Assembly (NCBI GenBank): GCA_028274465.1
Contig: CM051458.1
Coordinates: 38,664,744-38,728,743 of the forward strand
Source of the DNA: Plantago ovata
Taxonomy: Eukaryota; Streptophyta; Magnoliopsida; Lamiales; Plantaginaceae
DNA length: 64,000 nt
Reading direction: 5' to 3'
This document shows positions 1-10,859 of the stretch, one piece after another. Each line of letters starts with the position of its first letter. The first letter of the stretch is position 1. The notes below the pieces were generated by a model, which was given only the letters and a program-made list of their open reading frames with translations, had not been told where the DNA came from and did no database searches. A program made the position numbers and the translations under genes.

Positions 1-1065
1 AGAGAAAACTCTGAGCAGACAGCAAGAGAAACTACAGATTGCTGAAACGCTGACCAAGCAGACTACTGAAAAGTATATCTTGCTGAAGGAAGAGACAGAA
101 GAAAAGGATGCTGAAATAAGGCGTCTTAAGAAGTTGATTGTTGAAGCTACAGAGAAGAATTCTCAAATGGCATTAGAATTGGAAGAATATCAGTCCTCAA
201 TTCTAAAGTTACTTGCTGAAATCCAAGAGATGAAAAAGATGAAAATCAATTTCAAATCTTATGTGGACGCAAGTAATACGCTGACTGAACTAAACTCTTA
301 CTTGAGAGATCCATTTCAGAAAGAAGGTTTAGGTGCAACGTATGAAGGTGATGATGTAGAAATCTTGTGTGGACGCAAGTAATACGCTGACTGAACTAAA
401 CTCTTACTTGAGAGATCCATCTCAGAAAGAAGGTTTAGGTGCAACGTATGAAGGTGATGATGTAGAAATCTTGAGTAAAGATAAATCACCGATCTCCTTT
501 GTACGTGCTGTTGATAGTGGTCTACCAGAACTCTATCAGTTTGGTCAATCTAAGGTTGCTGAAAAATGCAATCAAACAAGTTGCTGAAAAGCAATTTGTT
601 AAGTCAAAAGGCAAGATTACTAAAAGTAATCAGAAGACCTTTGCTGACAAACCTGAATCAAGTAAGGTTGCTGACACAAAAGCTCAACATTCTCCGAAAA
701 GTGGACTCGGTTTCAAAACCAAGCAAAGTCAACTTTTTCACGAGTATAAGCAAAGTCAGCAAAGATACTTCAAAGAGATGAAGAAATCAAGCCTAAGAGT
801 TCTGAAAAGACTCTTAATGCTAGAGCTAGAATGAACCTTGCTAGAAAAGAACTTACTGAAAAGTATGTTCAGCAAAAATGGTCAACCGAGCAAGACACCA
901 CATCAGAAAGTGGATTTGACCAGCACGAATCAAAAGTCTTTCAGCTCAAAACCTCCTAGTTCCTCAGCAAGTAGAAAACAAGTCAAAGTTGAAAAACTTA
1001 AGACTTGGGTTTCCACTGGACGCATTCTTGAACATGTTAATGGACATCCATTATTGGATAATTAA
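1..1065 (+). pseudogene. gag: copia-1 gag, C-terminal part (broken)
   Basis: Gag forms the particle around retrotransposon RNA. This fragment starts downstream of the zinc knuckle and aligns with copia-2 gag from about 13183. It encodes a charged coiled-coil-like stretch (rich in Glu, Lys and Leu, about 80-370) and then a Lys/Ser-rich tail before protease. A 106-bp tandem duplication (262-473) shifts the frame. Near 570 about 120 bp present in copia-2 is missing. No continuous frame remains. The assignment rests on its match to copia-2, where the zinc knuckle is visible. Confidence 0.8.
262..473 (+). repeat. 106-bp tandem duplication inside gag
   Basis: Two consecutive copies (262-367 and 368-473) start with TGTGGACGCAAGTAATACG and end before ATCTTG. 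Copia-2 has one copy at the same place (from about 13431). The period is not a multiple of three, so it breaks gag. The bases TGT at both ends suggest slippage or short-homology joining. Confidence 0.9.
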
Positions 1066-2840
1066 CTTGTTTGCTCTTGATTGTGCAGACTTTAGCCACG
1101 GAGACAAACGATGCAATCTGGCACTTTGATAGTGGTTGTGGAAAGCACATGACGGGCAACAAGAATAACCTTATAAACTATAGACGGTGGTCTAAAGGTC
1201 CAACAATAAGGTTTGCTGGTGGAGGCTCCGGTTCTACAAAAGGCTATGGTGACGTGAAGTTAGGATGCATAACCATTACTGGAGTTCTTTATGTCAAAAA
1301 TCTTAAGTTTAACCTTATCAGCATGAGTCAGTTTGCTGACAAAGGATACTTCATCAAAATCAAAAGTGATGAATGTAAACTTATAGATTTGGAGACTAAA
1401 AAGGTAATTATGATTGCAAGAAGATCAGGAGGCTTGTACACCGTAGATTTTTCTTCAGCAATCGTTGAAAAATGCCTTGTCTCAGATCACGATTGCCTTG
1501 CTGAAAAAGCATGGTTATGTCATAAACGAACAAGTCATCTAAACTTCAAGACGCTGAATAAGCTGTCTAAAAAGGCACTTGTAGTTGGATTACCTAGGGT
1601 TACTTTTAAGAAGGATGGTGTTTGCAATGCATGTCAGCAAGGAAAGCAAACCAAATCTTCTTTCAAGAACAAGCCAGTACTGTCAACTACAAAACCTTAC
1701 AGCTCTTGCACATGGACTTGTTTGAATCTTCTTCAACAAGCTATGCTGGCAAGAAGTATGGTCTAGTCGTGGTAGATGACTATTCAAGATTCACTTGGGT
1801 AGTATTCATCAAGCACAAATCTGAAACAAAGACTGAAATACCTAACTTGCTGAATAAGCTTGAAGTCATGAAAAATGACAAGGTAAAAGTCATAGGGACA
1901 GACCATGATACTTAGTTTGTAAACCAGTACATAACTGAATATTGTACCTCAAAGGTATTCAACATCAGTTATCCTCAGTAAGAACACCACAGCAAAATGG
2001 TGTTGCTGAACGGAAGAATCGTACCCTGAAAGAAGCCGCAAGAACAATGCTTGCTGACACTGAAATAAGTGAGGCTTACTGGGTTGAAGCGATTAATACC
2101 GCCTGTATACTCAAAACGATGTTTGATTACTAAGGAATACAACAAAACTCCTTATGAATTGTTTGTTGGAAGACCTCCTAACATCACTCATCTAAGAGTA
2201 TTTGGTTGCAAGTGTTCGTTCTTAACAATGGTAGAGAATACCTAAGAACATTTCAACCAAAGGCAGACGAAGCGATATTTTCTCGGCTACTCCTTGCATA
2301 GTAAAGCTTAGAGTTTACAACAAAAAGGCCAAAAAAATTGAAGAATCAGTGCATGTTGTATTCTACGAAAAGTCACAAGGAGTGCCTGCTGAAGAAAAAT
2401 ATCAAGAATGTATGAAAAGTTTAATCATGACTGAGCAAAGAACTGAATCTGGCNNNNNNNNNNNNNNNNNNNNNNNNNNNNNNNNNNNNNNNNNNNNNNN
2501 NNNNNNNNNNNNNNNNNNNNNNNNNNNNNNNNNNNNNNNNNNNNNNNNNNNNNTTTTACAACAAAAAGGCACAAAGATTGAAGAATAGTGGCATGTTGTA
2601 TTCTACGAAAAGTCACCGGAGTGCTGCTGAAGAAAAAAATATCAGAATGTATGAAAAAGTTAATCATACATGAGCAAAGAACTGAATCTAATGCTAGAAA
2701 AATCAAGTCAATTGAACAAATGATGATTCTGACAATGACTCTCCTCCCCTAGTCATGACAAGATAAATATAGTTTACGACAAAGAATTTCCAGCAAAAGA
2801 CGCGGTTGCTCCGGAAGTTGCTGAAATTACGCAATCTCCA
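1066..2840 (+). pseudogene. pol: copia-1 pol, protease and integrase part (broken)
   Basis: This part would cut the polyprotein and insert the cDNA. The aspartic protease motif is visible as DSGCGKHMTG (about 1125-1155). The pre-integrase zinc-binding region follows, ending in CNACQQGKQ (about 1622-1650), then the integrase core with DDYSRFTWVVF and TPQQNGVAERKNRTL (about 1985-2030). Frames change at about 1700, and there is a stop near 1914 and frame changes near 1940 and 2110. An assembly gap interrupts the part behind the integrase core. Copia-2 carries the same region in one frame from 29420. The copy cannot make integrase. Confidence 0.88.
2454..2553. other. assembly gap (100 N) between two copies of one segment
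   Basis: Exactly 100 unknown bases. The left flank (about 2319-2453) and the right flank (about 2554-2700) are the same piece of pol, both running from ACAACAAAAAGGC to GAACTGAATCT, with small indels. Copia-2 has this piece once (30111-30246). The likely cause is two contig ends that overlap but were not merged, so the gap may hold no real DNA. Confidence 0.9.
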
Positions 2841-4688
2841 GTGCCTGCTGATGAGCTACCTCAATCAAGCAATGCTGAACAAGCAGTTGCTGATGAAAAA
2901 ATCTCAGCAGAGACACAAATTCCCAGTAGTACTGAACAAGTACATACTGAAGAGTCACATGCTGATGAGAAAACATATCCTGATCCAACAAGCAGAAAAC
3001 CTGTTAATAAATGGATTAGAGATCATCCCTCTACGGATATGATTGGCGATATTAATAAACGCCAAGTGACTAGATCCAAAGCTACTCATGGACTTGCTGA
3101 AGAAGCAACTGTCGTAGAAGTAGAATCATTGTTCTCTTGCTTTGTTTCAGAAATTGAACCTAAAACCATAGAAGAAGCTTTAAAGCATTCTGAATGGATA
3201 AAGGCAATGCAAGAAGAACTGGATCAATTTGAAAGAAACAAAGTCTGGAAACTTGTACCACTTGCTGAAGGCAAGAAAGCTATTGGTACAAAGTGGGTGT
3301 TCAGAAACAAGCTGAGTGAGTCTGGTCAAGTAACAAGAAATAAAGCACGTTTAGTTGCTCAAGGTTACTGTCAGACTGAAGGATTGGACTATGATGAGTC
3401 TTATGCACCAGTCGCAAGATTGGATGCAATTAGGCTTTTCTTGGCCTTTGCTGCTCACAATGACTTCATTGTTTACCAAATGGATGTTAAAAGTGCATTC
3501 TTGAATGGTGAACTTGCTGAAGAAGTCTACCTAGAACAACCCCCTGGCTTTGAACTTCCCTCAGAAATCAAGATGGTATACAAGCTTGAGAAAGCTGTAT
3601 ATGGTCTAAAGCAAGCACCAAGAGCATGGTATGATACCTTGGCTAAGTTCTTGCTGGAAAATGGTTTCAAGAAAGGTGAAGTTGACAAAACCTTATTTAC
3701 CATGAACCATGATGGTAAAATTCTCTTAGTTCAAATTTATGTGGATGACATAATTTTTGGATCTAAGGACAAGCAACTTTGTTATGATTTTGCCAAACTC
3801 ATGACAAACAAGTTTGAAATGAGTATGATGGGTAAATTGAATTATTTCCTAGGATTGAAAGTCAAGCAACTCAAAGATGGAATATTCATAAATCAAGCAA
3901 AATATGCGAAAGAAATGCTCATAAAGTTTAGGATCAAAGAGGATGAGAAACCTGAAAAGATCCCTATGAGTGTTGGTACCAAATTGGGCTATACTAAGGA
4001 AGATAGAAGTGTTGAAGAACACAAGTATAGGAAGCTCATTGGTTCCTTGTTGTATTTAACAGCAAGTAGACCTGACATTCAGTATGCTGTTTGTGTGTGT
4101 GCAAGATTCCAATCTGATCCAAGAGAATCACACTACAAAAAGGCAATCAAGATACTGAAGTATGTCAAAGGTACAGTCAATGTTGGATTATGGTATCCTA
4201 AAGATTATGGACTTGAATTTGTTAGTTATTCTGATGCTGATCATGGAGGATCAACTCTTGATAGAAAAAGTACCTCTGGAACTTGTCAGTTTTTGGGTAC
4301 TAGATTAATATCATGGTTCAGCAAGAAGCAAACCTGCGTTGCCAATTCATCCACTGAATCTGATTACATTGCAGCTGGTTGTTGCACAGCTCAAATCCTA
4401 TGGATTCAACAACAATTAAGAGATTATGGTATTTCTGCAAAGAAAACACCAATCTTTTGTGATAATACAAGTGCTATTGCTATCACGCCAAATCCTAAGT
4501 TTCACTCAAGGACTAAGCACATTGATATTAGACATCATTTCATTAGAGATCATGTAGAAAAAGGAGATATTGAGGTTGTGAAAGTAGGCACTGATGATCA
4601 ACTTGCTGACATCTTTACAAAGCCCCTACCAGATAATAGGTTGACAAGGCTAAGGTATAACCTTGGATTGATTGAACTACCTCAATAA
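2841..4688 (+). pseudogene. pol: copia-1 pol, reverse transcriptase and RNase H (frame open, upstream pol lost)
   Basis: Open frame of 615 residues. After a variable acidic linker (residues 1-105) come the Ty1/copia RT domain and RNase H. Visible motifs are WVFRNKL and ARLVAQGY at the RT start, [12 protein letters not shown] (first catalytic Asp), [12 protein letters not shown], and YVDDIIFGS (catalytic Asp pair, about residues 300-310). In RNase [17 protein letters not shown] and CDNTSAI are visible. The Met at 2841 is only the first one in the frame; in a working element this is the 3' part of one gag-pol frame. The domain itself looks whole, but it is cut off from gag, protease and integrase by upstream lesions, so I class it as part of a dead gene. 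It ends in IELPQ, as in copia-2. Confidence 0.92.
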
Positions 4689-4704
4689 AGGATACACTTG
4701 GCAG

Positions 4705-5066
4705 AATGCTGAAACAGGTATTCAGCAAGCCAAAGTATTCTTACTTAAAAGCTCCATCTACTAATTTATTCTAACAAATGATAAGTCACTACATGTTTGC
4801 TGAAACAGGCATTCAGCAAGTAATTCCTTCAAAACGGGTATTTGTTAGGAAACTTGATCACTTGCTGAGATAGGCACTCAGTAAGAGAAAGACCATAAGG
4901 ATTTCTGAAACAGGTATTCAGACAATAAAAGATATTGAAACAGGTATTCAAGTATCAAGGGAATATTCTGAGACGGGAACTTAGAAAAAGAGCAAAACTC
5001 ATTTCTCAGATTTCACCAAAGGATATCTCAAGAACAAAAGAATTTACTGATACGGGAAATCAGAAA
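4705..5066 (+). repeat. row of seven related small hairpins after pol (copia-1)
   Basis: Just after the pol stop, seven short inverted repeats follow one another. The clearest are TGCTGAA/TTCAGCA (4707-4727), TTGCTGAA/TTCAGCAA (4797-4819), CTTGCTGAG/CTCAGTAAG (4861-4885), TCTGAA/TTCAGA (4904-4922), TTGAA/TTCAA flanked by GATA and GTATC (4931-4956) and TTCTGAG/CTTAGAA (4966-4986); a weaker one is near 5043-5066. The loops are alike (ACAGGTA, ACAGGCA, ACGGGAA) while the stems differ but still pair. Copia-2 has the same row. The function is unknown. Confidence 0.85.
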
Positions 5067-5103
5067 TATCTTTTAAACTTAAGAAAATACGAGATATCTA
5101 AGT

Positions 5104-5112
5104 AAGGGGGAA
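5104..5112 (+). promoter_or_regulatory. internal polypurine tract (copia-1)
   Basis: AAGGGGGAA lies 3' of the hairpin row and resembles the terminal polypurine tract (AAAAAGGGGGAA, 11109-11120). The same element is at 32667-32675 in copia-2. Extra polypurine tracts are known in Sireviruses; use as a second plus-strand primer here is inferred. Confidence 0.55.
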
Positions 5113-5453
5113 CTTTCAACAAGTATCTAGGGTGATAATTCAAACTCGCTGAAAAGATTCTTGTCTATTTCAGCAAGCAATCTAATCCGTTAAAACTCGG
5201 TAAAATCAATTTGTGACGTTAATCGGGCACATATAAACTCGTAATAATCATGACATGAAATTCAATCGTTGCCATTGATTAAAAGGAGTTACTAATCTAA
5301 CGGTTAATAAAACAAAGAGAGAGAGTGCTCTGACGGTTTCAAGTTAGTGGGCCACTACGCATTTAATGCAAAGGCTCCTCTAACGCCTGTGTTTCTCTGT
5401 TTTACCCTTGCTGAGAGCTCAAATCGATTGAGTTTCTCACACACCAGAGACAC

Positions 5454-5461
5454 TATATAAA
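5454..5461 (+). promoter_or_regulatory. internal TATA box before the third gene (copia-1)
   Basis: TATATAAA lies 142 bp before the start codon of the third gene and is conserved in copia-2 (33017-33024), also in CACTATATAAAGAAGG context. From about 30 bp downstream to the start codon I find no ATG, which fits a short untranslated leader. Promoter activity is inferred, not shown. Confidence 0.55.
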
Positions 5462-7652
5462 GAAGGAGTTAGAGAAATGAAAAAATTCTTTAACTCACAT
5501 TTCCTTTCTCTGCAAATTTTAGCCTGAATCTACTGTACCTCCGGTCAAAAAGCACACTATCTCTTTTCGTACACATTTTCTTTTCTATATAAGAAATGGC
5601 ACCAAAGAGACAGTCTTCTAAGTCCTCAAAGTCATCTAAGGTTGACAGTGCTGAAACACGTACTGCTCCGGTGACTAATCCGGCGACAAACACAACGAAA
5701 GTTGTGTTGAAAAACGATAGAATATCAGAAAAACCTATGCCTCCGTCATGTCTTGACACTGCAAAGTGTGAGATGTTGATGCAATGGGGAGGTTTTTCAA
5801 AAGAGAAGTACATTAGGTACTTCTATGAACAAGAACTCGATGACGAGAATGAAGAGGCGCTTGAGTTTATCAAGCAGCAAGACCTGATGCACTTTATATC
5901 TGCTCGCACTAAGCAAGTGAGCATGATAGATACAATGGAATTCTACAACAATGCAGAAATCCAGTCCCTTACTGATAGTAAAGGAGTCACTGAAAAAGTG
6001 ATCTTTACTACAGTTCAGAACACGCAAATCGTCCTGAAATGGACTGATTTAGCGGAAATATTTCAGATTCCAACCACTGGAACTGAAGATGACGTCACTG
6101 CCACTGACGAAGAAATTGAAGTTTTCTAAAGTGACGTCACAAACGAGAAAATGAAGAAAGGAGAGATTGCTCCCGTGACTTGGACAAAGCACGTTAAGAG
6201 GAAGCATCTCTGCCATTCACTTGGTCTAGTAGCTCTACTACTGATAAAAGTTTTTGACTCCCAAGTTGGAGGAATTAACCAAGTAGGCCTTAGAAGATGG
6301 CCGCTGATGATGCATATCCATGAAAATAAAATGGAACTTAACTGGGCTAAGTACATTTTCAACAGGCTTGTTGATTGTGTTACTAAGTTCAAGGTAAAGG
6401 TAGAAGACAACAAGGTCTCACCTTCCTTTCCAGTTATGTATGGAATAAAGATATGCTACATCCTTGAACATTTCAGGATTCAGCTGAGAACCCATTGCCA
6501 ATCAAGAAATCTGTATGCAATGTGGGAAGATCTTTCTACAAGCAGAATGTACCTAAGACTGCTGGCAAGAAACTAGAAAAATCAAAGAAGACAACAGCTG
6601 CAAATGTTGTCAGCACAAGCCAGCAACAAAGGTATACAACAGCTGCAAATGTCACCACTCAGCAACTTAGAGATGAAACTACTGTTGATGGTGGTGACAC
6701 AAATGAAACTGCTGTAGATGATCAACAAGGTAAGTGTACAACAGCCGTTGCTGAAAATGCAACTAATGACGTACCTGCTGGGAAATCTAACAAGAAAAAG
6801 AGGAAAGCTGATGATGACACTCAGACTGCAGCGTCATCAGCAAATCTCGTACCAAAGAGGAAAAGGCCAGGCAACACAAGGAAGAAAACACTGGCTCGCA
6901 AGTCAGTTCCTATTGTCCAAGACCTCTCAGACAATTCCCAGAAAAATTTGCCAGTAGATGTTGACAAGGTAGTTACTGAAGCCTATGTCAGCAACATTGA
7001 AGTGTTTGCGGAAGCCTTCAATGATCGACTCAACGTTGATCCGTCTACTGAGAATATACCACAAGGCAGTGGAAATGAAATTCCTGCCCAAGTCCTAGAT
7101 ATCTACATTTTAGATAATCTAGATGATCAAACCATGGAACCAGCAAGTGATATTGCTGCTGATCTGCAAAGAGCGGCACTTGCTGATGCTGCTGAAAAGA
7201 TGGTTGCTGAACAAGCAACTCATCAAGTTGCTGAAACCCCGCTTGCTGAAGGACCAATTGCTCAGACAGCAATGGTTCAAGTTCCAGAAGTTGCTGAAAC
7301 ACAAAAAGAACTATTCAACGACGCATCTCATGATGCTCAGAATACTGGCCCAAGTTCACCCAAGACATCAATCGACAAAGTCCAGCTTGTACTGGAAGCA
7401 ATAAGCCAACAAATGGAGTTGGAGACTGAAGAATCATCCAACAAATCCATTGATGTCTTCAGGACAAGCAGTGAGCTTAAAGGTCAAGATTCTTCTGCTC
7501 AACTTGTCATTTCAGAGACAAGGGAGATTGCTGAAACCGCACAGCTTTCTCAAACAGAGCAAGACAAGAAGTCTGTTGAAGAAACAGTCCAGGAAGCTGA
7601 AGAAACTGTTAATGCTGAAAGGACTGAGCCACAACCTGTCCTTCTTCAGCAG

Positions 7653-7727
7653 GTAGTTAATTCAACCATCAGTAAAACTTCAAATTCTGAAACTTATTCT
7701 TTTGCTAATATTATATTATCTCTACAG
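7653..7727 (+). other. in-frame mini-intron 1 of the third gene (75 nt)
   Basis: CAGCAG|GTAGTT at the 5' side and TCTCTACAG|AC at the 3' side, AT-rich inside, with a branch-like GCTAAT about 20 nt before the acceptor. The length is 25 codons and the frame is open through it, so spliced and unspliced RNA both stay in frame. Copia-2 has it at 35219-35293 with the same length. Confidence 0.65.
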
Positions 7728-7796
7728 ACTTCTCAAGATGCAAGTCAGATGGTTGCTGAAGCCTCTGTTCCAGAACCAACATTCCCTGCTCAGCAG

Positions 7797-7868
7797 GTAG
7801 TTAATGTTTTTGGTAATAAAACTAAGTTTGACAGCTTAGTACTTGTATCTAACTCAAATTTATTTCAG
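7797..7868 (+). other. in-frame mini-intron 2 of the third gene (72 nt)
   Basis: CAGCAG|GTAGTT and TTATTTCAG|GAT frame an AT-rich piece with a consensus branch site CTAAC 15-20 nt before the acceptor. It is 24 codons with no stop. Copia-2 keeps borders and length (35363-35434). Confidence 0.68.
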
Positions 7869-7946
7869 GATGAACAAATGGAGGATGCTACTCAAGCTCC
7901 TCATGGAATGGAAATTGTACAACATGAGCTTGCTGAATCTCAGCAG

Positions 7947-8021
7947 GTAATTCATGTTTCAGCTTTGAACTCTAAAGAAATTATCCAAACCAATCCTGAT
8001 CTAAATAATGTTCTTTTTCAG
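7947..8021 (+). other. in-frame mini-intron 3 of the third gene (75 nt)
   Basis: CAGCAG|GTAATT and TTCTTTTTCAG|GCT frame an AT-rich piece with CTAAAT as possible branch site. It is 25 codons with no stop. Copia-2 keeps it at 35531-35605 with GTAAAT as donor. Confidence 0.63.
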
Positions 8022-8943
8022 GCTCAAAAGGAGACCATTGAAGTGGTAATCATCGCTGAAGATCAACAAGTGAGTTCTGAGGAACTGTACTTGAACTTCA
8101 AAAGAACCACTTTGTCACAAGTTGCTAAGCCCGTCAGCAACTGGCAAAGATACAGGCGAATGGACTTCTCTGATCTCCATCTTCATCTTTCAAACGAGAA
8201 AAAGAGACCTTCTCTTCTAAAGCTCGAGACATTCGGTCACTCCATCCTCCCTGAAGAAATGACATATTCTCAGCAAATGAGCTCGAATCTGATTGCTCAA
8301 ATCAGAGAGAATATGAAGGCCAAATTCAAGAGTGCCTCTCCAGCTGAACAAGCTGTGATGCTCAAAGGTTCATTTGTACCTGTGGTGGCTGATCCCCACA
8401 AAATCAATGAGGAAGAGGAAGTGACAAGTGTTGCTTTGTACAAGCACCTTGAGCTAATAATTCTGACAGATGATGATGAAGAGGAAGAAGATGAGAACAT
8501 TCCCACTGATCCAAGTGATGATGAAGGGAAAGATTCCAAGGACAAGAAAGACGATGATGATGACAATCAAGGTCCAAGTCCTGATGCTGGAGGCTTAAAG
8601 TTGACAGTTGCTGAAAATGTTCAACAAGAAAATCAGCAAGCTGAACAAACACAACCTCAGCATGAATCTCAACCTCCTCCTGCTGCTGCTGAAAATCAAG
8701 CACCTGTACAAGGTGCTGATACTGAAGTGGAATATGCCAGAAAAAGGGCTGCCTTGAAAAATGGCAAAAGTCCAATTTCTGATGCCAAGGTTACTGATGA
8801 AAACCTTGATGATGATGATGAACAGGATGAAGATTACCAACGCGCTCTAAAGAATAGTCTCTTGATCCATGCAAGGCATACGCAGGATCTAGAAATTGGT
8901 CAATCTTCAGGAGTAAGACCAAAGGAAGTCCCCTCCCTTCCAT

Positions 8944-9118
8944 TTACTACTGGTGAAACTCCAGTAATTGAGTCCCAAACTCAATTAAAACTAACTACTG
9001 GCGAAACTCAAGTCATTGAGTCTCAAACGTTGCCCTCAGCAACTACTCAACTAAAACTAACTACTGGTGAAACTCCAGTTGTTGAGTCTGAAGTGTTGCC
9101 ATCAGCAACCACTCAACA
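8944..9118 (+). repeat. TTGETP protein repeat in the third gene (3 copies)
   Basis: Three neighbouring segments encode TTGET(P/Q)V(I/V)ES followed by variable Gln/Thr-rich tails. Copia-2 has two (about 36548-36670). This is a repeat whose copy number differs between family members. Confidence 0.75.
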
Positions 9119-10859
9119 GAAAGGAAGTGAAGCTGCTGACTTAGGTTCCAAGGTTGCTGACCTTGATGAATCTGAGGATGACGATGACTTATCAGCAAAT
9201 GAGGATGAACAATCCAAAAGAGACCCCAAAGTTGTTCAAATTCCTCCTCCTGATTACATAAATGATTTAGACGATGGTCTAAGAGGAGAATTGTTGATAA
9301 AGGATGATCAGTTTGCTTCAGAACTTAAAGTTCATTCCTTGACACCACATCTAGTGCCGTTCCCAAGAGTTGAGGAGTTTACTCCTAGAATTTTGGCACT
9401 GAAGAAAGTCCATGATGCCTGCAAAGCAGAAGATAAGGCATTGCTTGCTGAGAGCCCGCTTGATTTTGGAAAGATATTGGCTACAGTGCTGAGACGCACT
9501 ACTACTTTGACAATAGCTCAGAAAGACATCAGTCTTTATCACAAAAGCTATGAAGAAGATGTAAGTCAAGCACTCAAGCTCGCAAAGACCGCTCTCGTGA
9601 AAGCTCAGACTTTCATGGATGATAAGGCCGCAACAGAAAAACGACATGAAGAGAACATGGTGAGCATTCAAAAAGAGTTGTCAAAAATGACTTCTGATCA
9701 ACAACAAATCATCATGAAGTATAATAGCTTAAGCACTCTTGCTGAAAATTGCAATGAGTTCTATTCTCTGCACATCACTCCAATGTTGCAATCCATGTCT
9801 AAGGGGGAAAAGAAAAGTACCAGAAAAAGAAACCAAACCCCTCCTGCTGTTGATGAGCCACTGCCCATAGAACTGCTTGCTGAAAAAGAGCAAAGTTCTA
9901 AAAGGCAAGTAGAATCTGAGTTGAATTCAGCAAGTACCAAAAAGAGAAAAACTGCTGCTGAAACTCAAGATTTTTGCCATACTGAAAGTCATCAAAATCT
10001 GAATGAAGATGATGAAGATGATGATTATCAGACAATAGCTCAAGCCATATGAGCTAGACCCTTAACAGCCTTGACTCCGTCTGGCCACTCAAAGCATTTC
10101 TCGTCTGACTCTTCAGCAAGAGATCAAGACAATGCTAAATCAAGAAGAAGAAAGCAAAGACAGGAAGAAAAGAGGCTGGCCAACATTGCTATTGGCTCCG
10201 GCATCGAATATACAAAGACCAGCAATGATGAAACCACTCAGAATGTGATCAGAAACATTCATGGTTGCTGGATCTTAAACCTGGAAGATTTGCTGGTGAA
10301 TGAGTTCTTTCCTACAGCTATATTGAACCAAATGTTCACATGGATTGAACTCAAGGTGCAAAGAAAACAAAGGGAAGAATCCCTCCCAAGAAATATTGCT
10401 GGGAGATGGTTGAATCTTGAGGTCTCAGTAAGAAGAACTGCCATTGGTAAGACTTATAGACAAGAACCAAATCTTATAAAACCACCTGGCATTGCTTACT
10501 ACTCTGACCCAGTAACCAAGAAAACAAAGAAGAGACTTGGATTGATTCCTTATGAGTACTTCTATCTCACTGCTAAGGATCAAGAAGAAGATCTTCTCTG
10601 ACTAAGAAAGATTCATCCTAAAAGCATTTCAGATACACAGCTTCTCCATGCCAGTAATTGGGGCATGCATTTGTGCGTGACTAACTACATGGAAATGAAT
10701 GCTGAAAAGCATCATCATACTGCCTGCAAAAATGCAAGAATTCTTCAACTAGAAGTTCGTAGGCTTCTGGAAAACTACGAAAAGGACTGTGTTGAATTTA
10801 CTGCACTTGCTGAGAAGAGTGTAAGAGAGATTTTGAGAAAATCTTCTGGAAGAGCTTAA

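Larger units (their letters stand above)
5596..10859 (+). pseudogene. copia-1 third gene (env-position ORF, about 1,754 codons; broken)
   Basis: Very long gene in the position where Sireviruses carry an 'env-like' ORF. It starts in good context (AGAAATGGC). The product begins with a Lys/Ser-rich tail (MAPKRQSSKSSKSSK), then a globular region to about residue 320 resembling the plant 'putative transposon protein' domain, then a long Gln/Glu/Ala-rich part, an acidic run (8465-8575), TTGETP repeats (8944-9118), a coiled-coil-like part (9380-9760) and a conserved C-terminal domain (10190-10859). I see no signal peptide and no convincing membrane helix, so a true envelope role is doubtful. Lesions: stop at 6127, one-base loss near 6488, stops at 10050 and 10599. 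Copia-2 lacks these and has others, so the parent gene was open. It contains three short introns. Confidence 0.8.

Noticed and set aside
6720-6740. Strong splice donor AACAAG|GTAAGT in the copia-1 third gene
   Set aside because: The site is absent in copia-2 and no matching acceptor keeps the frame; probably chance.
7045-7404. Gln- and Leu-rich frames on both strands in the third gene
   Set aside because: They are caused by the repeated TTGCTGAA words and have no independent support.
8297-8566. Ser-rich minus-strand frame opposite the acidic run
   Set aside because: It is the reverse reading of Asp/Glu codons of the third gene (also at 35881-36150); a shadow.
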